64,000 bases of DNA from Selaginella tamariscina (GCA_003024785.1 PUQB01000484.1:62001-126000); one strand, 5' to 3'. Counted from the first letter of the stretch, positions 35,741-48,623 are shown. The notes: a model not told the origin generated them from the sequence alone. Made by a program: numbers and translations.

Positions 35741-36287
35741 CTAGGTTAGGATCCAAGTGTCTAGAGAGTTTATCAAATAAGGAAAGCATCGGAAAAGGAT
35801 ATTCTCCATAATAATTACTAGTGTGTCAGATAAACATTGGCTAAATTTAGACATCTCACGTCTGTTTTTCTGCCTCGATTCTTACTAACTTTCATTCTAC
35901 GTTTTGTGCGTGCGTGTGTGTTTGCGTGCGTGGGAGTGGATATTTCCAGTATATACCTCGTTAAGGGTAAAGAGTATAAACAGTATATTCTATCTTGTTT
36001 AGGGTAAAGTAATGTTTATTTTTATTATTTAAAGTGTTTTAAAGTTTCCCATCAATTATTAATCACTAGTTTATATATATATATATATATATTATATAAA
36101 GAATGAACTGGAATTAATCTGATTAATATCAGTGATTAATATCAGATTATAAGTTAAATTAATAAAGAATTAATATCAGATTATTAACATGGTGTTATAT
36201 GATAAATGAATATCTTAATTAATATTATTAACGTAGATAAACGATAATTTTCCCCTCTTCCGTACAGAGTATATCCTGTTATCCAAA
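35741..36287. promoter_or_regulatory. Divergent intergenic region between MFP and PPD6
   Basis: The two genes point away from each other. The sequence is AT-rich with a short (GT)n at about 35905, a (TA)n at 36072-36092 and several copies of ATTAATATCAGATTA at 36120-36185. No specific element can be named. Confidence 0.4.
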
Positions 36288-37223
36288 ATGCTGCTGCTGG
36301 CTATGGATGCAATGAGTGTTATAAAACCTCTCTTCCAGTCAATTCCCGCCAGGTTTTTATAAATATTTGAATACATAACATAATTGAAAACAATATTAAA
36401 CAGGAACACCCGACAAGGTCAGTTTGTCGAAGGAGTATATTATTGGGATCTTTACAACTGGGAGTAGTCGGTTTAAATAACAAAGCAGCATTTGCACGCG
36501 ATATAGATGTTGGATCGTTTCTTCCTCCTGCGGAATATCCTGGTTTTGTAAGGTTTAAAGCAACCAACAAGGACACCCCCGCCCTTCGCGCAGGTGCGTG
36601 TGTATATACACACACGCATACGTAGTCAGTACAAACGTATATGTACAGGAAATGTACAACCGTACGAGTTCATACTGCCATCCACGTGGAAACAACTCCG
36701 TATAGCCAACATATTGTCAGGTAATTACTGCCAGCCGAAATGCGCGGAGCCTTGGGTGGAAGTTAAGTTCGAGGATGAGAAAGAGGGCAGTCTACAGGTG
36801 GTTGCAGCTCCCATGGTGCGTCTCACAAATAAACCCAATGCCAGAATAGAAGACATTGGTACCCCTGAGAAGCTAATATCCGCATTGGGCCCCTTTGTAA
36901 CTGGTAATAGTTACGATCCCGACGAGGTTACGGAGACATCTGTTAAGAACAGAGACGGCGAAACTGTAAGTGTATATGTGTATATACATATTTGTACGTG
37001 TATTCATACATATACACTATTTATGTACATATGTTATAACTTTTTTTTATAGTTTTACTGCTACACGTTGGAGACACCATATGCGAAAACAGGCTCTCAT
37101 AACTTGGCAACTGCCACGAGCAAAGGGAACGTAGTGTTACTTTTGGTTGTGAGTGCAAATGATTCACAGTGGTCACGCTCACAGAGTTTGTTAAGAACTA
37201 TTTTGGACTCTTTTAAAGCTTAA
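36288..37223 (+). CDS. PPD6: PsbP domain-containing protein 6, thylakoid lumen
   Basis: PsbP-fold protein of the chloroplast thylakoid lumen; PPD6 is a known lumenal disulfide protein and thioredoxin-type redox target. Exons: 36288-36352, 36404-36593, 36649-36965 and 37053-37223, about 247 aa. The N-terminal part is a transit peptide. It is followed by CRRSILLGSLQLGVVGL and AFA, a twin-arginine lumen signal with a processing site. The mature part matches PPD6 as I recall it: FVRFKATNKDTPALRAGNVQ, LPSTWKQLRIANILSGNYCQ, PKCAEPWVEVKFE, GPFVTGNSYDPDE, YCYTLETPYAKTGSHNL and the end RTILDSFKA. The cysteine pair in NYCQPKCAEPW is conserved. The phase from exon 1 to exon 2 is off by one base, which I take as a sequence slip. 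Confidence 0.92.
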
Positions 37224-37293
37224 AAAAATAATTAATAATAGATAGTTATACGTACACATTATACTGCTATATTGTATTGAAATCAGCTCTCTC

Positions 37294-37324
<31 letters not shown>

Positions 37325-37648
37325 ACGTGCGTTTTTAACAACATTTAATAAGCTTCATAAACGATTGAAAGCCTGATCTTTAGATTGCACATCATTGTAA
37401 TACGGGCTATCGTCTCACGACGATTATACATACACATGCATACATGTGCGGGTGTGTGTTGAAGAGGACAGCGTATCTATCTGTTTATTTATATATATTA
37501 TTTCATGAAATAATATTATTATAATAACATAGTCTTTATTAACCTACATACAGTATTACATCTATTTTATACGATTGTATGTAACATCCAGAATCACCTG
37601 CACAACTTCACATATAGTGTGTGTGTGTACGAATGACGTAACTTTGGG
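37224..37648. other. Spacer between PPD6 and the inverted Dof-like copy
   Basis: AT-rich with a (TA)n(GT)n tract at 37296-37325. No gene recognised. Confidence 0.5.
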
Positions 37649-38800
37649 TCACAGTTCGTCATCATCCAACGGCACCAATTCGTCATCATCCAACGGCATC
37701 TGCATCATCAGTTTGGGCATTACTAAATTCATCCAACGGCGTGGGCATCGTTATCAATTCAGATTGAAAAGACTACCAGTTGAACGCCAGACTCATAGTG
37801 AACATTCTCCTGCCATAGTGAACATTCTGTTGAATATCCTCCTCCTGGCTACAGTGGATATTCTGTTGAATATTCTTCTCCTGTAGAATGTTCTCCTGCA
37901 TATCCATGTTATAAGGATTATTCTGTGGAATATCCCCTGCTGAATGTAGTGCATATTCTCTGCAATATTCTTCTCCTGCAGAATATTCAAGCCATAGAGA
38001 ATATTCTGATGAATATACTCCTCTTAAATTAATCCAACGGCGTGGGCATTCAGATTGAAAAGACTCGTTCATCCTCATCCACCAGTTGAATGCCAGACTC
38101 ACAGTGAACATTCTCCTTGTGGAACGATAGTATTCTGCAGAATATCGTCTTCCTGTTGAATATTCTCTTGCATATTCATGCCATAGTACATATTCTATGG
38201 CATATTCTCCTCTTGAAGAACATTCTCCTGCATATTCATGTCATAATGCATGGCATATTCTCTTTCTGTAGAATATTCATGCCATAGTGAATATTCTGCT
38301 GAACATCCTCCTCCTGTGGAATATGCTCCTGCATGTTCATGCCATAGTGGATATTTCTTTGAATATTCTTTTGCATATTCATGTCATAGTGCATATTCCA
38401 TTGCATATTCTCCACATAGTGAATATTCTTCTGAATATCCTTCTCTCCTAGAATATTCTCTTGTGTGTTCATGTCATAATGGATATTCCTTTGAATATTC
38501 TTTTTCTGTTATAATAAATTTTCTCTTAGAGGATCTTTCGCTTCCTTATCTTAATAACCCGTGGACTAAAAAGAACTGTTTTTTCATTTTATCATTATCA
38601 AATTTAAGGCAACTCCGACGTGCCAACCTAGGTTGATCTAGTAACTTATTATTAAAGTAATTAAACACTGTGTTAGTTCTATTACATTTAATGCATATGG
38701 AACCATCATATTTAAGATAAGCTTCTTCTGTTACTTTTGCATATACCGGGTCTTGGGTTTGCCTGTGTCCCCTTGTAAACGTTGGACTCTTTCTCGGCAT
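37649..38800 (-). pseudogene. Dof-like zinc-finger gene, copy 1 (inverted)
   Basis: Starts MPRKSPTFTRGHRQTQDPVY (ATG at 38798-38800), then a Dof-type finger: CIKC, 21 residues containing TNTVFNYFNNKLLDQPR, then RRSC. The third metal-binding Cys of CX2CX21CX2C is Arg here, so this finger is probably dead. The rest is a long tail of Asn/Gln/Met/His-rich repeats (NIHYGMNMQEHIPQEEDVQQ) whose frame shifts several times. It ends in an acidic repeat (MMQMPLDDDELVPLDDDEL) before TGA at 37649-37651. Upstream (38848-38862) a GGTATAAATGAA TATA-like leader is shared with the other copies. Dof proteins are plant DNA-binding regulators; the lost Cys and frame breaks suggest a decaying copy. Confidence 0.65.
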
Positions 38801-39379
38801 ACCTTCAATTGCCCTAAATTAATTATCTCTAAATTACTCATTTCATTTATACCCTTAATATTTTAAAAAGGTTAAAGACTTCTAACAGATTCTACGTAGT
38901 ACTTACGGGCTGTCTGCGGAGAATGTGGAGTACATGTATATATTACATTGGGAAAATTGTGTCGGAGACACACGCACGCACACACACACATATAACACAT
39001 GCATACACAAAAAGCCACAATGAACAATGGAAAGATTTCATCGTGGTTGTGACGGTTGACTAGAAAGCTTCTTCGGATATTTAGCATCAAACTTGAGAAT
39101 CATTACTGCCATGGATGTGTGTGCACGCATACACCGTATACATGTGCACATTTGTACATATAAAGACATGATATAAAAACTTCATGGAGGGAATAATATA
39201 CTCGGACACAAAAGCAGTGATAAGATATCAAGCAGAAAGGCAACGTGATTAACGATTCTGGATGGTGGTGGAATAATCCATTGGTTACAGAATATGTACA
39301 CACACATACACATGTACACACATATATATACCTCCAGTATATGTGTATGTGTACGTATATATTTACCTTTCGTAGCATA
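38801..39379. other. Spacer upstream of Dof-like copy 1
   Basis: Contains the shared leader and TATA-like region of copy 1 (about 38800-38895) and short CA tracts. No gene recognised. Confidence 0.45.
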
Positions 39380-39987
39380 TTTGTTCACTATTCTCATATA
39401 TATTTTAGTGTACCCATTGAATTGGCATGGATGCCCGCTATCATATGTCTAAAATAATATTGTTGGGTCAACACATTTTTATTAATTTAATTATTTGATA
39501 AAATTATTTTATTTATAAGAATTGGTTATTAATTAAAATAATATTAATTTAGATAGGTTTAAAGATATATAACATGTTTCTAATATATATTCCACAGAAT
39601 TTGTCTAGTACCGTTGAGGCAAACACATTTTTATTAATTTACCTATTTGATAGAGTTATGTTATCTGTAAGAACTGGTTTTAATTAAAATAATATAATTT
39701 AGATAGGTTTAAAAAATGATCTTATGACAAGAAATGCTCATGGTTAGTGTTCATATTCATTCTTAGATGAGAGAGAGAGAGAGAGAGAAATATCCTGTAC
39801 AACCTATACTCGTGTTAATACGTGTATACAACCGCTCTCTTAACTCACAATTCATTAGATTATTAAGTATTTGAAAGATATAACGTCGTTTGTTTTCCTT
39901 CGTTTTTAGTATTTTACCAATAAGGGCGCTGTCACTCCATGTATACAATAATATAAACGTTTTAAGTATGCACTTATATCAGGTATT

Positions 39988-40023
<36 letters not shown>

Positions 40024-40551
40024 TGCACCATGGAAGAAAAAGAAGGGAATATCCGATCCTATTTCAGCAGACCATTGTTCATTTACAAGGTTACCATTTA
40101 ACTGATTAGTAGCCCAAAGTGCACACACACACACATATAGTGTATATACAGTTTGTCTTATGTATACACTCACACACACACACACACCAATTATAGTCTC
40201 ATAAGACAAAACTGTGTTAACTAAGCAGTCCTATACATATAAACATACATCCATGGTTGTATATATATAACACATGTATATAATGTACCTACGCACACAC
40301 ACAAATATATATATATATAAACACACACACACACACACACATTTGTGTGTGTGTGTGTGTGTTGTATCCATACATATATAATTATACAGTTAAGCAACAT
40401 ATAGGTATATACATATTACATATGTATAATTAAAGTAAATATTTGAATATTCACTTTCACAAAAACATCGAGTTACCTCACATAGACAAAGCTACTCGTA
40501 ACTTACACGTGTAGCTTTCACACGCGCAGCGCGAGAGAGAGCAGCCTCCAT

Positions 40552-40589
<38 letters not shown>

Positions 40590-40756
40590 AGCTGAAAATG
40601 ATTAATTATGATATCAAATTACATTTCTTTGCTTAACCAAATGAAGTCATTAGTGAAAATTTTAAGACCACTGTACTGTACACACTAGTAACAAATGGCG
40701 GCTAGAAGAGATATAAAAACAGGAGAGAACCGGTGTATGTGTGTGTATGTTAGCAA

Positions 40757-40970
40757 CATTCTGGACCGCAGCCCTCGCTTGTGCAGCCTCGAATCCCGCT
40801 GCTGGACACGCTCGTCCGTGATGAAGAATCGCCAGACTGTCATAAAACAAGATAGAAAGCGGCAAGATGGAATCCGGGATTAAGACGATCCAGCAAAGAT
40901 GTGTGAGGAAATCAGCAAGTGATGGCGGCCTCTTCTCACGGTTTCGATGCGGGCCGGATTAGCGAGTATT
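40757..40970. other. GC-rich island of unknown origin
   Basis: About 210 bp, clearly richer in GC than its surroundings, lies inside segment A and is absent from segment B, which diverges at about 48160. One minus-strand frame reads ACPAAGFEAAQARAAVQNV, flanked by possible splice signals. I cannot assign it. It may be an inserted exon or transposon piece. Confidence 0.4.
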
Positions 40971-41044
40971 ATCTAGCTGTCAGACGTCTTTACCTTTCAA
41001 AATGTTAAGGGTATAAATGAAGCGATTAGTTTGCAATTGAATAC

Positions 41045-41400
41045 ATGCTGAGCAACCTTCACAAGGGGACAGAGGCAAGCTTATGCACAAGCAAGAAAAG
41101 AAGCTCATCTAAACTAATACGATGGTTTTATATACATTCAATACAACGGAACTCATTTTAATAATAAGTTGCTAAGGGTAAAACGAAGAAACACTTCTTC
41201 TTTAGCCTACAGGTTACTAAGCCACGGAAGTGTAAAAATGTTGAGCCCATATTCAAGAGAACGATCACTGTGGAAACAGGAGGAGAATATTCTCTAGAAT
41301 AAGCACCATATACATGAGGATATTCTATAGAATATTCCATGGGAGGAGGATATTCACTACGACATGAACATAAGAACTGGAGTGGGATACGACGATGTCC
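41045..41400 (+). pseudogene. Dof-like zinc-finger gene, copy 2 (decayed)
   Basis: Aligns by eye to copies 1 and 3 from the leader (TTAAGGGTATAAATGAAG at about 41006) through the finger region (AATACGATGGTT... AATAATAAGTTGC) and the first GAATATTC repeats at about 41284-41360. The zinc-finger Cys codons are mostly lost, stops are frequent and the tail is cut short. A non-functional copy. Confidence 0.6.
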
Positions 41401-41819
41401 CATGTCCTTGTTGAGAACAAGAGAGTCATAATAAGTGTGAAATGAAGACTGAAGACATCACCAATCATAAATGATCATCTAGATTAGTCACTACAAAATA
41501 AAGAAGGTTATCTATATTGAGAATGAAAGTGCTTGAATGATAAGTTATCAATAAGCGATGTAGGATTATAAACCCATCATGAAACCTTTGGATTCACGAC
41601 TTAACCTTCATAAAACTTATCCAAAGAAAGCAAATTCAACTTTGCACCTTGTAAACACTGAATGTTAAGCACAACAATTGCAGAAGCTCGATAAAGAGTA
41701 TCAACATCAGCCATGAAATTCCTTAGGTTGAACAATTTCAAAGTCGTAAATTTAAAGCTTCAACAAGTAATATAGCTAACCAAGTTTTTCTCTTCAATAA
41801 TACAGCATAATCACCTTCC
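41401..41819. other. Spacer, no gene seen
   Basis: AT-rich with no coding signal. It may be the degraded outer part of the neighbouring retrotransposon fossil. Confidence 0.4.
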
Positions 41820-42760
41820 AATAGCATTTGAGAACCATACAAGTAAGCATGGAGCTTCTCAAAACCCCCAAACTACTACTAGACACTCCTTTATAATGGA
41901 GTAATTCACCTTTGTTGGTTGCAACATACAATTGATGTACACAATAGAATGACATTGACCAGGCACACTCGTACTCTCTTGCATCAACACACTCCCGAGA
42001 CCAATGTCAGAAGCATCCACACACAAGATGAAGGGATGAGTGTAATCAAGGTATGCCAAAATAAGAGGAGTCATCAACAGCTCCTTAATGCATGTTTGCA
42101 ATCCTTAAATTAAACAAGAGATGACATTGACGACTTCAATGATGCTTGCAATGGTGTAATATGATAAGAAAGATGATCAATAAAATGGCCAAGATATTGT
42201 ACCTTGTTAAGAAAGCGTTGCACATCGTTCACATACTTCAGCATAGGAACTTTAAAATTGCGATAAGTTTGTCATGATCAACTTGCAAATCTTTGTAGGA
42301 AATGCGGTAGCCAAGATAAGTGGTGTCCTTAGATCCAAACACACACTTAGACCATTTCAACTTCAAATTAATTTTTTACAATTGATTCAAACTTTGCGTA
42401 CATCACAAACATGCTTCACCCACATCCCTTTCAAATGGATTAAAACATCGTCAATAAAGTCAATAGTTACCTTCAGCATATTGCAAAGAACCTTATCTAT
42501 CATACACTGAAAAGTTGCTAGAGCATTGTTTAAACTAGAAGGCATTACCAAGAACTTATATACGCCAAATGATGTTCAAAAAATAGTCTTGGGAATGTTC
42601 ATGTCGATCATTGAAACTTGTCAATATCCACATGCAAGATCTAACTTGGTGAACCAATGGCTCTGCCATAGTCGATCAGGATATGAAAAAAGTGGGTAAA
42701 CATTCAGAATAGTCACATTATTCAATGAGTGATAATTAATGTCATCCTGGGTATTATTAG
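41820..42760 (-). mobile_element. Ty3/gypsy LTR-retrotransposon fossil, RT/RNase H part
   Basis: Minus-strand reverse transcriptase to RNase H region. The RNase H start reads HPFILCVDASDIGLGSVLMQ, the typical Ty3/gypsy junction. The copy is old and broken many times. Only the pol core remains, with no integrase or matching LTR pair recognised. Confidence 0.75.
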
Positions 42761-44380
42761 GTATCTGTAAAAAACTCTAAGCAAAGTTAGGACTTTCATT
42801 TAAAAAAACTCTTACCCTAAATTTCTCTATATTTAGTTAGGTTCCTATTTGATTCTAGTGAGTTCGGCATGTTGAATATGGGTAAGGTTTACCTAACCCT
42901 AGGATTGCCTTAAACCCCTTGGGTTAGGGTTTAGGAGTCAATGGGTATCAAGTATGTTACTATTGATGATGATATTCCGTGCTAACTCACTTTATAAAAT
43001 AGGAAAATAGTGAAGAGGGCCTCTGTCACATATATTAATAGTATATGTAGTGAGAGTTTATATATTCATGGCTAAGCTCATTATTCATCTACCGATGCAA
43101 GCTTTAACTTGTGTCGTCAAGGCACAACCCTCTGTTGTGCCACCTCAACTTCCATACGATAGAGGTATGTCCCACCTTAGGCCCTTAATATTGGTGAATC
43201 CATGTTTGAGAGGTCTTGTTAAAGTGCATGTTCTAAGGGTTAAAGGTTGAGGCATGTCTCTAGTTTTCTCTTTCATGCCAAGCTAAGAGTAACACTCATA
43301 GTTAAGGAGGGCACATCCGTGTCCTTGTTCAACTATATGTATGGAATCTTAGCTGATAGGGTCTCTTTACCATGTTCTTAAAAGTTCATAAAGGGGTTCT
43401 AGAGTTGACATCTGCGAGGCACATTTGTGGCACCAAGTGTAGCTCTAGCATCCTACCCTAAGTCTCGTGCCTATTTGGGCAGTTAAACTCTCATATTTGT
43501 CTTGGAAAGACTTAACGTTGCTCACATAGGGTGATGACACTGGATGACCATTTGGCAGCCACGTGTTGTTACCTGTTGGTCCTTCAAGTTTAAACTCTGA
43601 CAATTGGTATCGGAGCCTATTCTTTATGGTCAGTAGGATTGCCTAAAGTTGTAGTGTGTTTTACGTTTTAGTTAGTTCTAAATTCTTAAAGTACTTTATC
43701 ACTTTCGACTAACACATTTGAATTCTACACAAAGAGTTGATCCTGAGATTTATAATTCTTCAAAGAACACCTACTTCATAAGTATGTGTAGGTTATGAAC
43801 TCTATTGTCAAAGGTAGCACTTGGAAGGCAACTTCCAAGTTGTATGCCAAGTTACTTCACCTTATGATTATCTACCTTATATTTGTGCAACTTAATTTAT
43901 CGTACACTTTTACAAGACATGACAAGTTAATTTGTTCTAATTTATAATTAAGTCTTGTGAAGTAGATCATGTGATATGCTAGGTTTGCACGTTATTGAAA
44001 TTGGGATAACACCACGCTCGAAAACACAAACATAAAACGCTCAGCATCATGCAACTCAATTAAACTCTTATGTTTGCACAAATATGAAAGAACAATGGTA
44101 CTCCATAAAAGTGATTACTAATCATTGGAGTCGAGTTCCTTAGAGGTAATGCAATAGATCTAGTGCTTAGGGTTCTTTGATACCCTAGACACTCCTCATT
44201 TTTTATATGGCAACATCTCAACAACTTATGTTTCAATTAATGGCAACTACATAACGATGATTTGCACAAGGTCTTGCAACATGTCCCCATCCCTGGCACT
44301 TGATATTAATGTTGTGCCCTCAGCCAGCTCATCAACCAACAAATTAGGCTTGTCCTCTACCATGGCTTAAGGACTTGTCT
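42761..44380 (+). mobile_element. Possible second LTR-element fossil (LTR plus primer-binding site)
   Basis: At about 43605 the plus strand reads TTGGTATCGGAGCC, close to the methionine-tRNA primer-binding site of plant LTR elements, directly after a CTGACAA end. The preceding 42770-43604 could be its 5' LTR. It lies between minus-strand pol and gag-like pieces of another element, so it looks nested. It is broken and old; its 3' end is not recognised. Confidence 0.45.
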
Positions 44381-44900
44381 TCATTTGGACAGCACTCCTC
44401 AGTAAACCTAGATGCACATGTTTTGTCATGCTCGAATCTACACGATTGACAAGGTTTCAGAACTTGATCCTAAATTGTTGAATAGTTTTTTCTTAACAAT
44501 TGCTTGAAATGAGTTCACAAAAGTTGTCCTTGCTTGCCAAAAGCATGCTTGAAACGATGGGACAAACTACTCCAGTCTTGTCAATAGGCGATGGGATACC
44601 ATTGTACCACTGCAAGGCAAGTCCTTGCAAAAAGGTTGGAACTCCCACAATTGTTACCATTCACCATCTCATGGTAGTCAACAATCCCTTGAAAGTGTTT
44701 CTCCAATGGTCCATGCCCTTCAACTTTGAATCTTTGTGTTCATTTTGAATTCTTCAAGGGGGAGGTTGGAGTGGACGTGACTTTCATTTTAATGCACACT
44801 TTGATGAATCCCTTACAAAAGAGCAATCTAATTTGCCAAGCTCAATTGCAATGTGTCAAATATTGGACCACCTCTCCTTGTTTGCCATCACGTTGAAACA
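44381..44900 (-). mobile_element. gag-like fossil of a Ty3/gypsy element
   Basis: The minus strand carries a gag-like piece with GLALQWYNGIPSPI, a common gag motif and similar to that of the element at 60.5-64 kb. It has the same orientation as the pol fossil at 41.8-42.8 kb and may belong to the same insertion, split by the nested element. Broken. Confidence 0.5.
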
Positions 44901-45339
44901 ACCAAACAAAAAAAACAAAGAGAAAGAAGAACAACAACAACACAAAAGCTTCTAACCCTTTAAAGAGATACCCAACATCTGCACTAATGAGAAGCTTAAA
45001 AGTGAAATATGACTTCCTTAAGACTTCCCCATATAGGGTATCTATACAAGGTCACCACACGAGGATTAGAGTCCAGATGACCATGCAACCTTACAAATGA
45101 AACTCCACATTAAAATATATTTTTTCATATTAAGAAATTCTAATATATGTTATATAATATAAATGTCCTACAATGAAAAAAATAAATTTAAGATACAATA
45201 TATTTGTAGATAGTTGTATAAGTTAGAATTTTTTTTAAAAAAAAAAATCATTTTAAGAAATAAATAAATATATACATTATTTATTTAGGATGTCAACATA
45301 ATGTCCACTTTTATATTTATTATAAATAGTGAGGAAGAA

Positions 45340-45610
45340 AGTGTAATATAGAGATAACACTATCAACATCCACTTGTGTAGGGCAACCAATGGGCGAGTC
45401 AGGCCAGGTCAGGGCTTGTCCCATGACCCAACTCATAGCTCTTTGTGCTGGCCTCAACCCGACCCAACCCAATACTTACAAATCCTGGCCCTGACTCATT
45501 GCTTGTGAGCCCCGACCCTGGCTTAGCCCGACCCGTTAAATCTAGATTGAGGCCCAACACAACCTAATGTTTTTCTTCAGTAATCTAGCCCATTTACAGT
45601 TTTTTGACCA
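45340..45610. mobile_element. GACCC-rich transposon-like remnant
   Basis: A locally GC-richer stretch with many GACCC/CCCGACCC and AGGCCAGG words, a composition common in non-autonomous plant transposon remnants. Termini were not identified, so the class is not assigned. Confidence 0.3.
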
Positions 45611-47499
45611 TTTGCAAGTGGAGTAGGAACTTCTATTTTTAATATAAAAGAGAGTAAAAAGGTAGACTACGCTTTAGACTGGGGGAGGAAAATTAAGGTC
45701 ACACATATTCCATTTATTGTTGAGTTGTTACACAACCAATCTGCAACACATATTAGTGCCTCGGAGGTCTCGGGTTTTAGCAAACTACAAAATTCATCTA
45801 GCACACATCATCAATATTGAAAGCCTAAAAGTTTAAATGTAGTCTAGATTCAATTAAATGGATGTATGCAAAAGAAAAAGAAAAAAGTAGCACCCTACCG
45901 ATTCTCGCAACAATGCTTGTATGCACAACTAGGAAGTCTCGGCCATCTTGGCCACAACATGGTACTTTTCCTCATTAATTGTCACCATTGGAGGATGTCA
46001 AAGTGTTGACCTGCCATCATGGGATAGAGTGGGTCATCCAAGTATCGTTCAAGGTTGTCTTGTGGATAGCAGAAGTGGAGGTGGTGGAGGCCATGTAATT
46101 GTTGAAGTCATTAAGGTTATCCTCCTGTTGATAATGAAGGCGAGTGAGGCAGCAAAATTTGAACTAGGTTGTTCAAATTGTAAGCAGTGGGTCGAGGTCA
46201 TACTCCATGGCAAAGAAACTAAAGAGGCTATCAAGAAACCACTCAAGTAATACATTTCATACAAGTTAGCAAAAGAACCTTAAGTTTATCTTGTGGATAT
46301 GGTCCCTTTGAATGGTTCCAATCTTGCGGATTACAGCTTCCAATTCTTTGTGAGGAGTGCCATGTAATTGAAATGCATAATCACAAATGAATATCATCGT
46401 TATAGTAAAGTGCATGTTGTAGTCCATTGAACTATGACACTACATGCAAGTACCAAATAAATAATACAATACAACTCAACATACATAATTGTCTAATTTG
46501 ATGTTCAAGGGTCAAATGTGAATGATACCCGATCGGTAATAATTTCAACTCCACCTTTATGTCGATCTTTGTCTTGGTGTACAATTTGATGTAGTCAGCT
46601 TGCACTATCATCCGTGAGCATCTTGAATTGTGGGTTGAGCCCTAGAACAAACTTGCAAAACTCAATACTCCACCATTTGAATAGCAACTAGAATGATGAG
46701 CATCTTAGCAAGATCACGGTCTTGTCTCTTGGTCAAAAGCACACATTTCAATACTCCTCCTTTGTCAATCATTAGTATTTTACCCTTCTCTAGTTGCAGA
46801 AACACCTCTCATTAACATGATGGTGAAGGTGTTGTTCCAGTAATTGGCTCATTGCAAAACACATGTTTGCAATATTTACAATGGCCTTTGGGTTTCCATA
46901 TAGTGTAAAAATATTAAAATTCACTGACTATTTAGCACACTTGATAATGAAATACCTATTTGCTCTTTTGTGTATGCTCCCCGACAAATGATGTAGATTT
47001 CCTAGGGACTCCTGAGGAAACATCTGCTCCTCTGTCTCAGGTTAGTAAACTCTCCATAACTATCGTTTGCATTGGTAACCATTGTCTGCTCTTTAGGAGT
47101 AGTCATGTTTAACTAGGGTTTCAGTGAGGGACTCTGTCATCTTTCCATCATTTCATGTTTTTTTTATTTATTTTCTTTTAAGTTGATTATCCTTTTTTAA
47201 CTTTATTTCAAGAAACATTTAGAAATACGAAATGTTGATGCATTTAAGTAAATATGAAGTTGGTATTCTGTTAACATGATTATCTCATGTTTAAGAGATA
47301 TAACAATTACATTACTAATTATATGTTGAGTTTGAAATTCTATTTATATTCATTCTAAAGGTTTGACTTCTTAATTAATTTAAAACGACTTGATCCGTAT
47401 TTAATACAGGGATTGAATCCAGGAGTGAATATAATTAGAAATTCATATAATTGACTAGAATGTATACTTTCTCTATACCATTAATAATAAGTAATGCAA
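45611..47499. other. Unassigned repeat-derived region
   Basis: Base composition is more balanced than in nearby intergenic DNA. A 100-codon plus-strand frame at 45948-46250 (SRSGGGGGHVIVEVIKVILL) has no family I recognise. Probably transposon-derived, but no domain, terminal repeat or target duplication can be shown. Confidence 0.35.
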
Positions 47500-48292
47500 G
47501 AATCGTATACTATATCTTATACCCATTTAATTGGCATGGATGTCACGATCGTATTAATAAAATGTCTAAAATAATATTGTTGGGCCAACCCATTCTTATT
47601 AATAATTATTTATTTATAAGAACTGGTTATTAATTAAAATAATTTGATCCTGGCTCGTAATGAACGCAAGATAGGGGAGAAAAAGAAATCCGATCATATT
47701 TCAGCACCATTTAATTGATTAGCAGCCCAAAGTGCACACACAAACGCACATATAGTGTATATACAGTTTGTCTTATGAGACTATAATTGTATATTTGTGT
47801 GTGTATGTATGTAGGTGTTGTATACATACATATAATTATATAGTTAAGCAACGTATATTCACACGCACAAAACATCGAGTTCACATAGACAAAGCTACTC
47901 GTAACTTACACGTGTAGCTTTCACACCCAAGAGAGAGATAGAGCAGCCTCCATTGTATACATATATTATATAGGCTGAAAACTTGAATGATTAATTATGA
48001 TATTAAATTACATTTACTTTGCTTAACCAAATGAGGTCATTAGTGAAAATTTTGAGACCACATAGAAATAGGAGTATACTGTACACGCTAGTAACAAATG
48101 GAGGCAGAAAGACGATATAAAAACAGGAGAGAACCGGTGTGTGTGTGTGTGTATGTTAGCGTAGGGAAATTTACACTGAATATATTACATGTTTAACATC
48201 CCCATGTTTCCGTAAGCCAATCTCTCTCTCTCATACATCAGACCCATCTATATGTATTAGTTTTCAAGTTTCAATGTAATATATATGCGTGC

Positions 48293-48296
<4 letters not shown>

Positions 48297-48338
<42 letters not shown>

Positions 48339-48422
48339 ATATTTCGAGCACCATTTCCACCTGTACGCGAAAGGGTTCGCCCTTCATTTTCCTCCTGATA
48401 ATACAAACATAATATATCGTAA

Positions 48423-48468
<46 letters not shown>

Positions 48469-48480
48469 TATATATATATC
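48297..48480. repeat. (TC)n and (TA)n microsatellites
   Basis: A run of about 20 TC units at 48297-48337 and a TA run from about 48428 to 48478. Confidence 0.95.
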
Positions 48481-48623
48481 AATTGATGTGCTACAGGAAG
48501 CCGTGTGCAAATGTATTGACAGATACTCTATAGAACGTTCTAGACATCTTTAACCTTTTAAAATGTTAAAGGTATAAATAAAGTGATTAATTTAGGGATG
48601 ATTAATTTAGGGTAAGTGAAGAC

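Larger units (their letters stand above)
39380..41400 (+). repeat. Duplicated segment A
   Basis: Matches segment B (47500-49746) in the same order. The shared words are ATTGGCATGGATG (39422 / 47530), TAAAATAATATTGTTGGG (39450 / 47567), AGCCCAAAGTGCACACA (40111 / 47725), AGACAAAGCTACTCGTAACT (40485 / 47886), AACCAAATGA and AGTGAAAATTTT (40635 / 48025), and AAAACAGGAGAGAACCGGTG (40717 / 48119). It ends with the Dof-like copies. Spacing differs through microsatellites and insertions. Confidence 0.8.

Noticed and set aside
38250-38636. Plus-strand frame with EYS/CHS repeats opposite Dof-like copy 1
   Set aside because: It is the antisense reading of the GAATATTC repeat tail. The zinc finger and acidic end lie on the minus strand and are shared with copy 3.
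45948-46250. 100-codon frame with a glycine run as a possible gene
   Set aside because: No recognisable domain, no splice context and surrounded by repeat-derived DNA. Kept only as part of an unassigned region.
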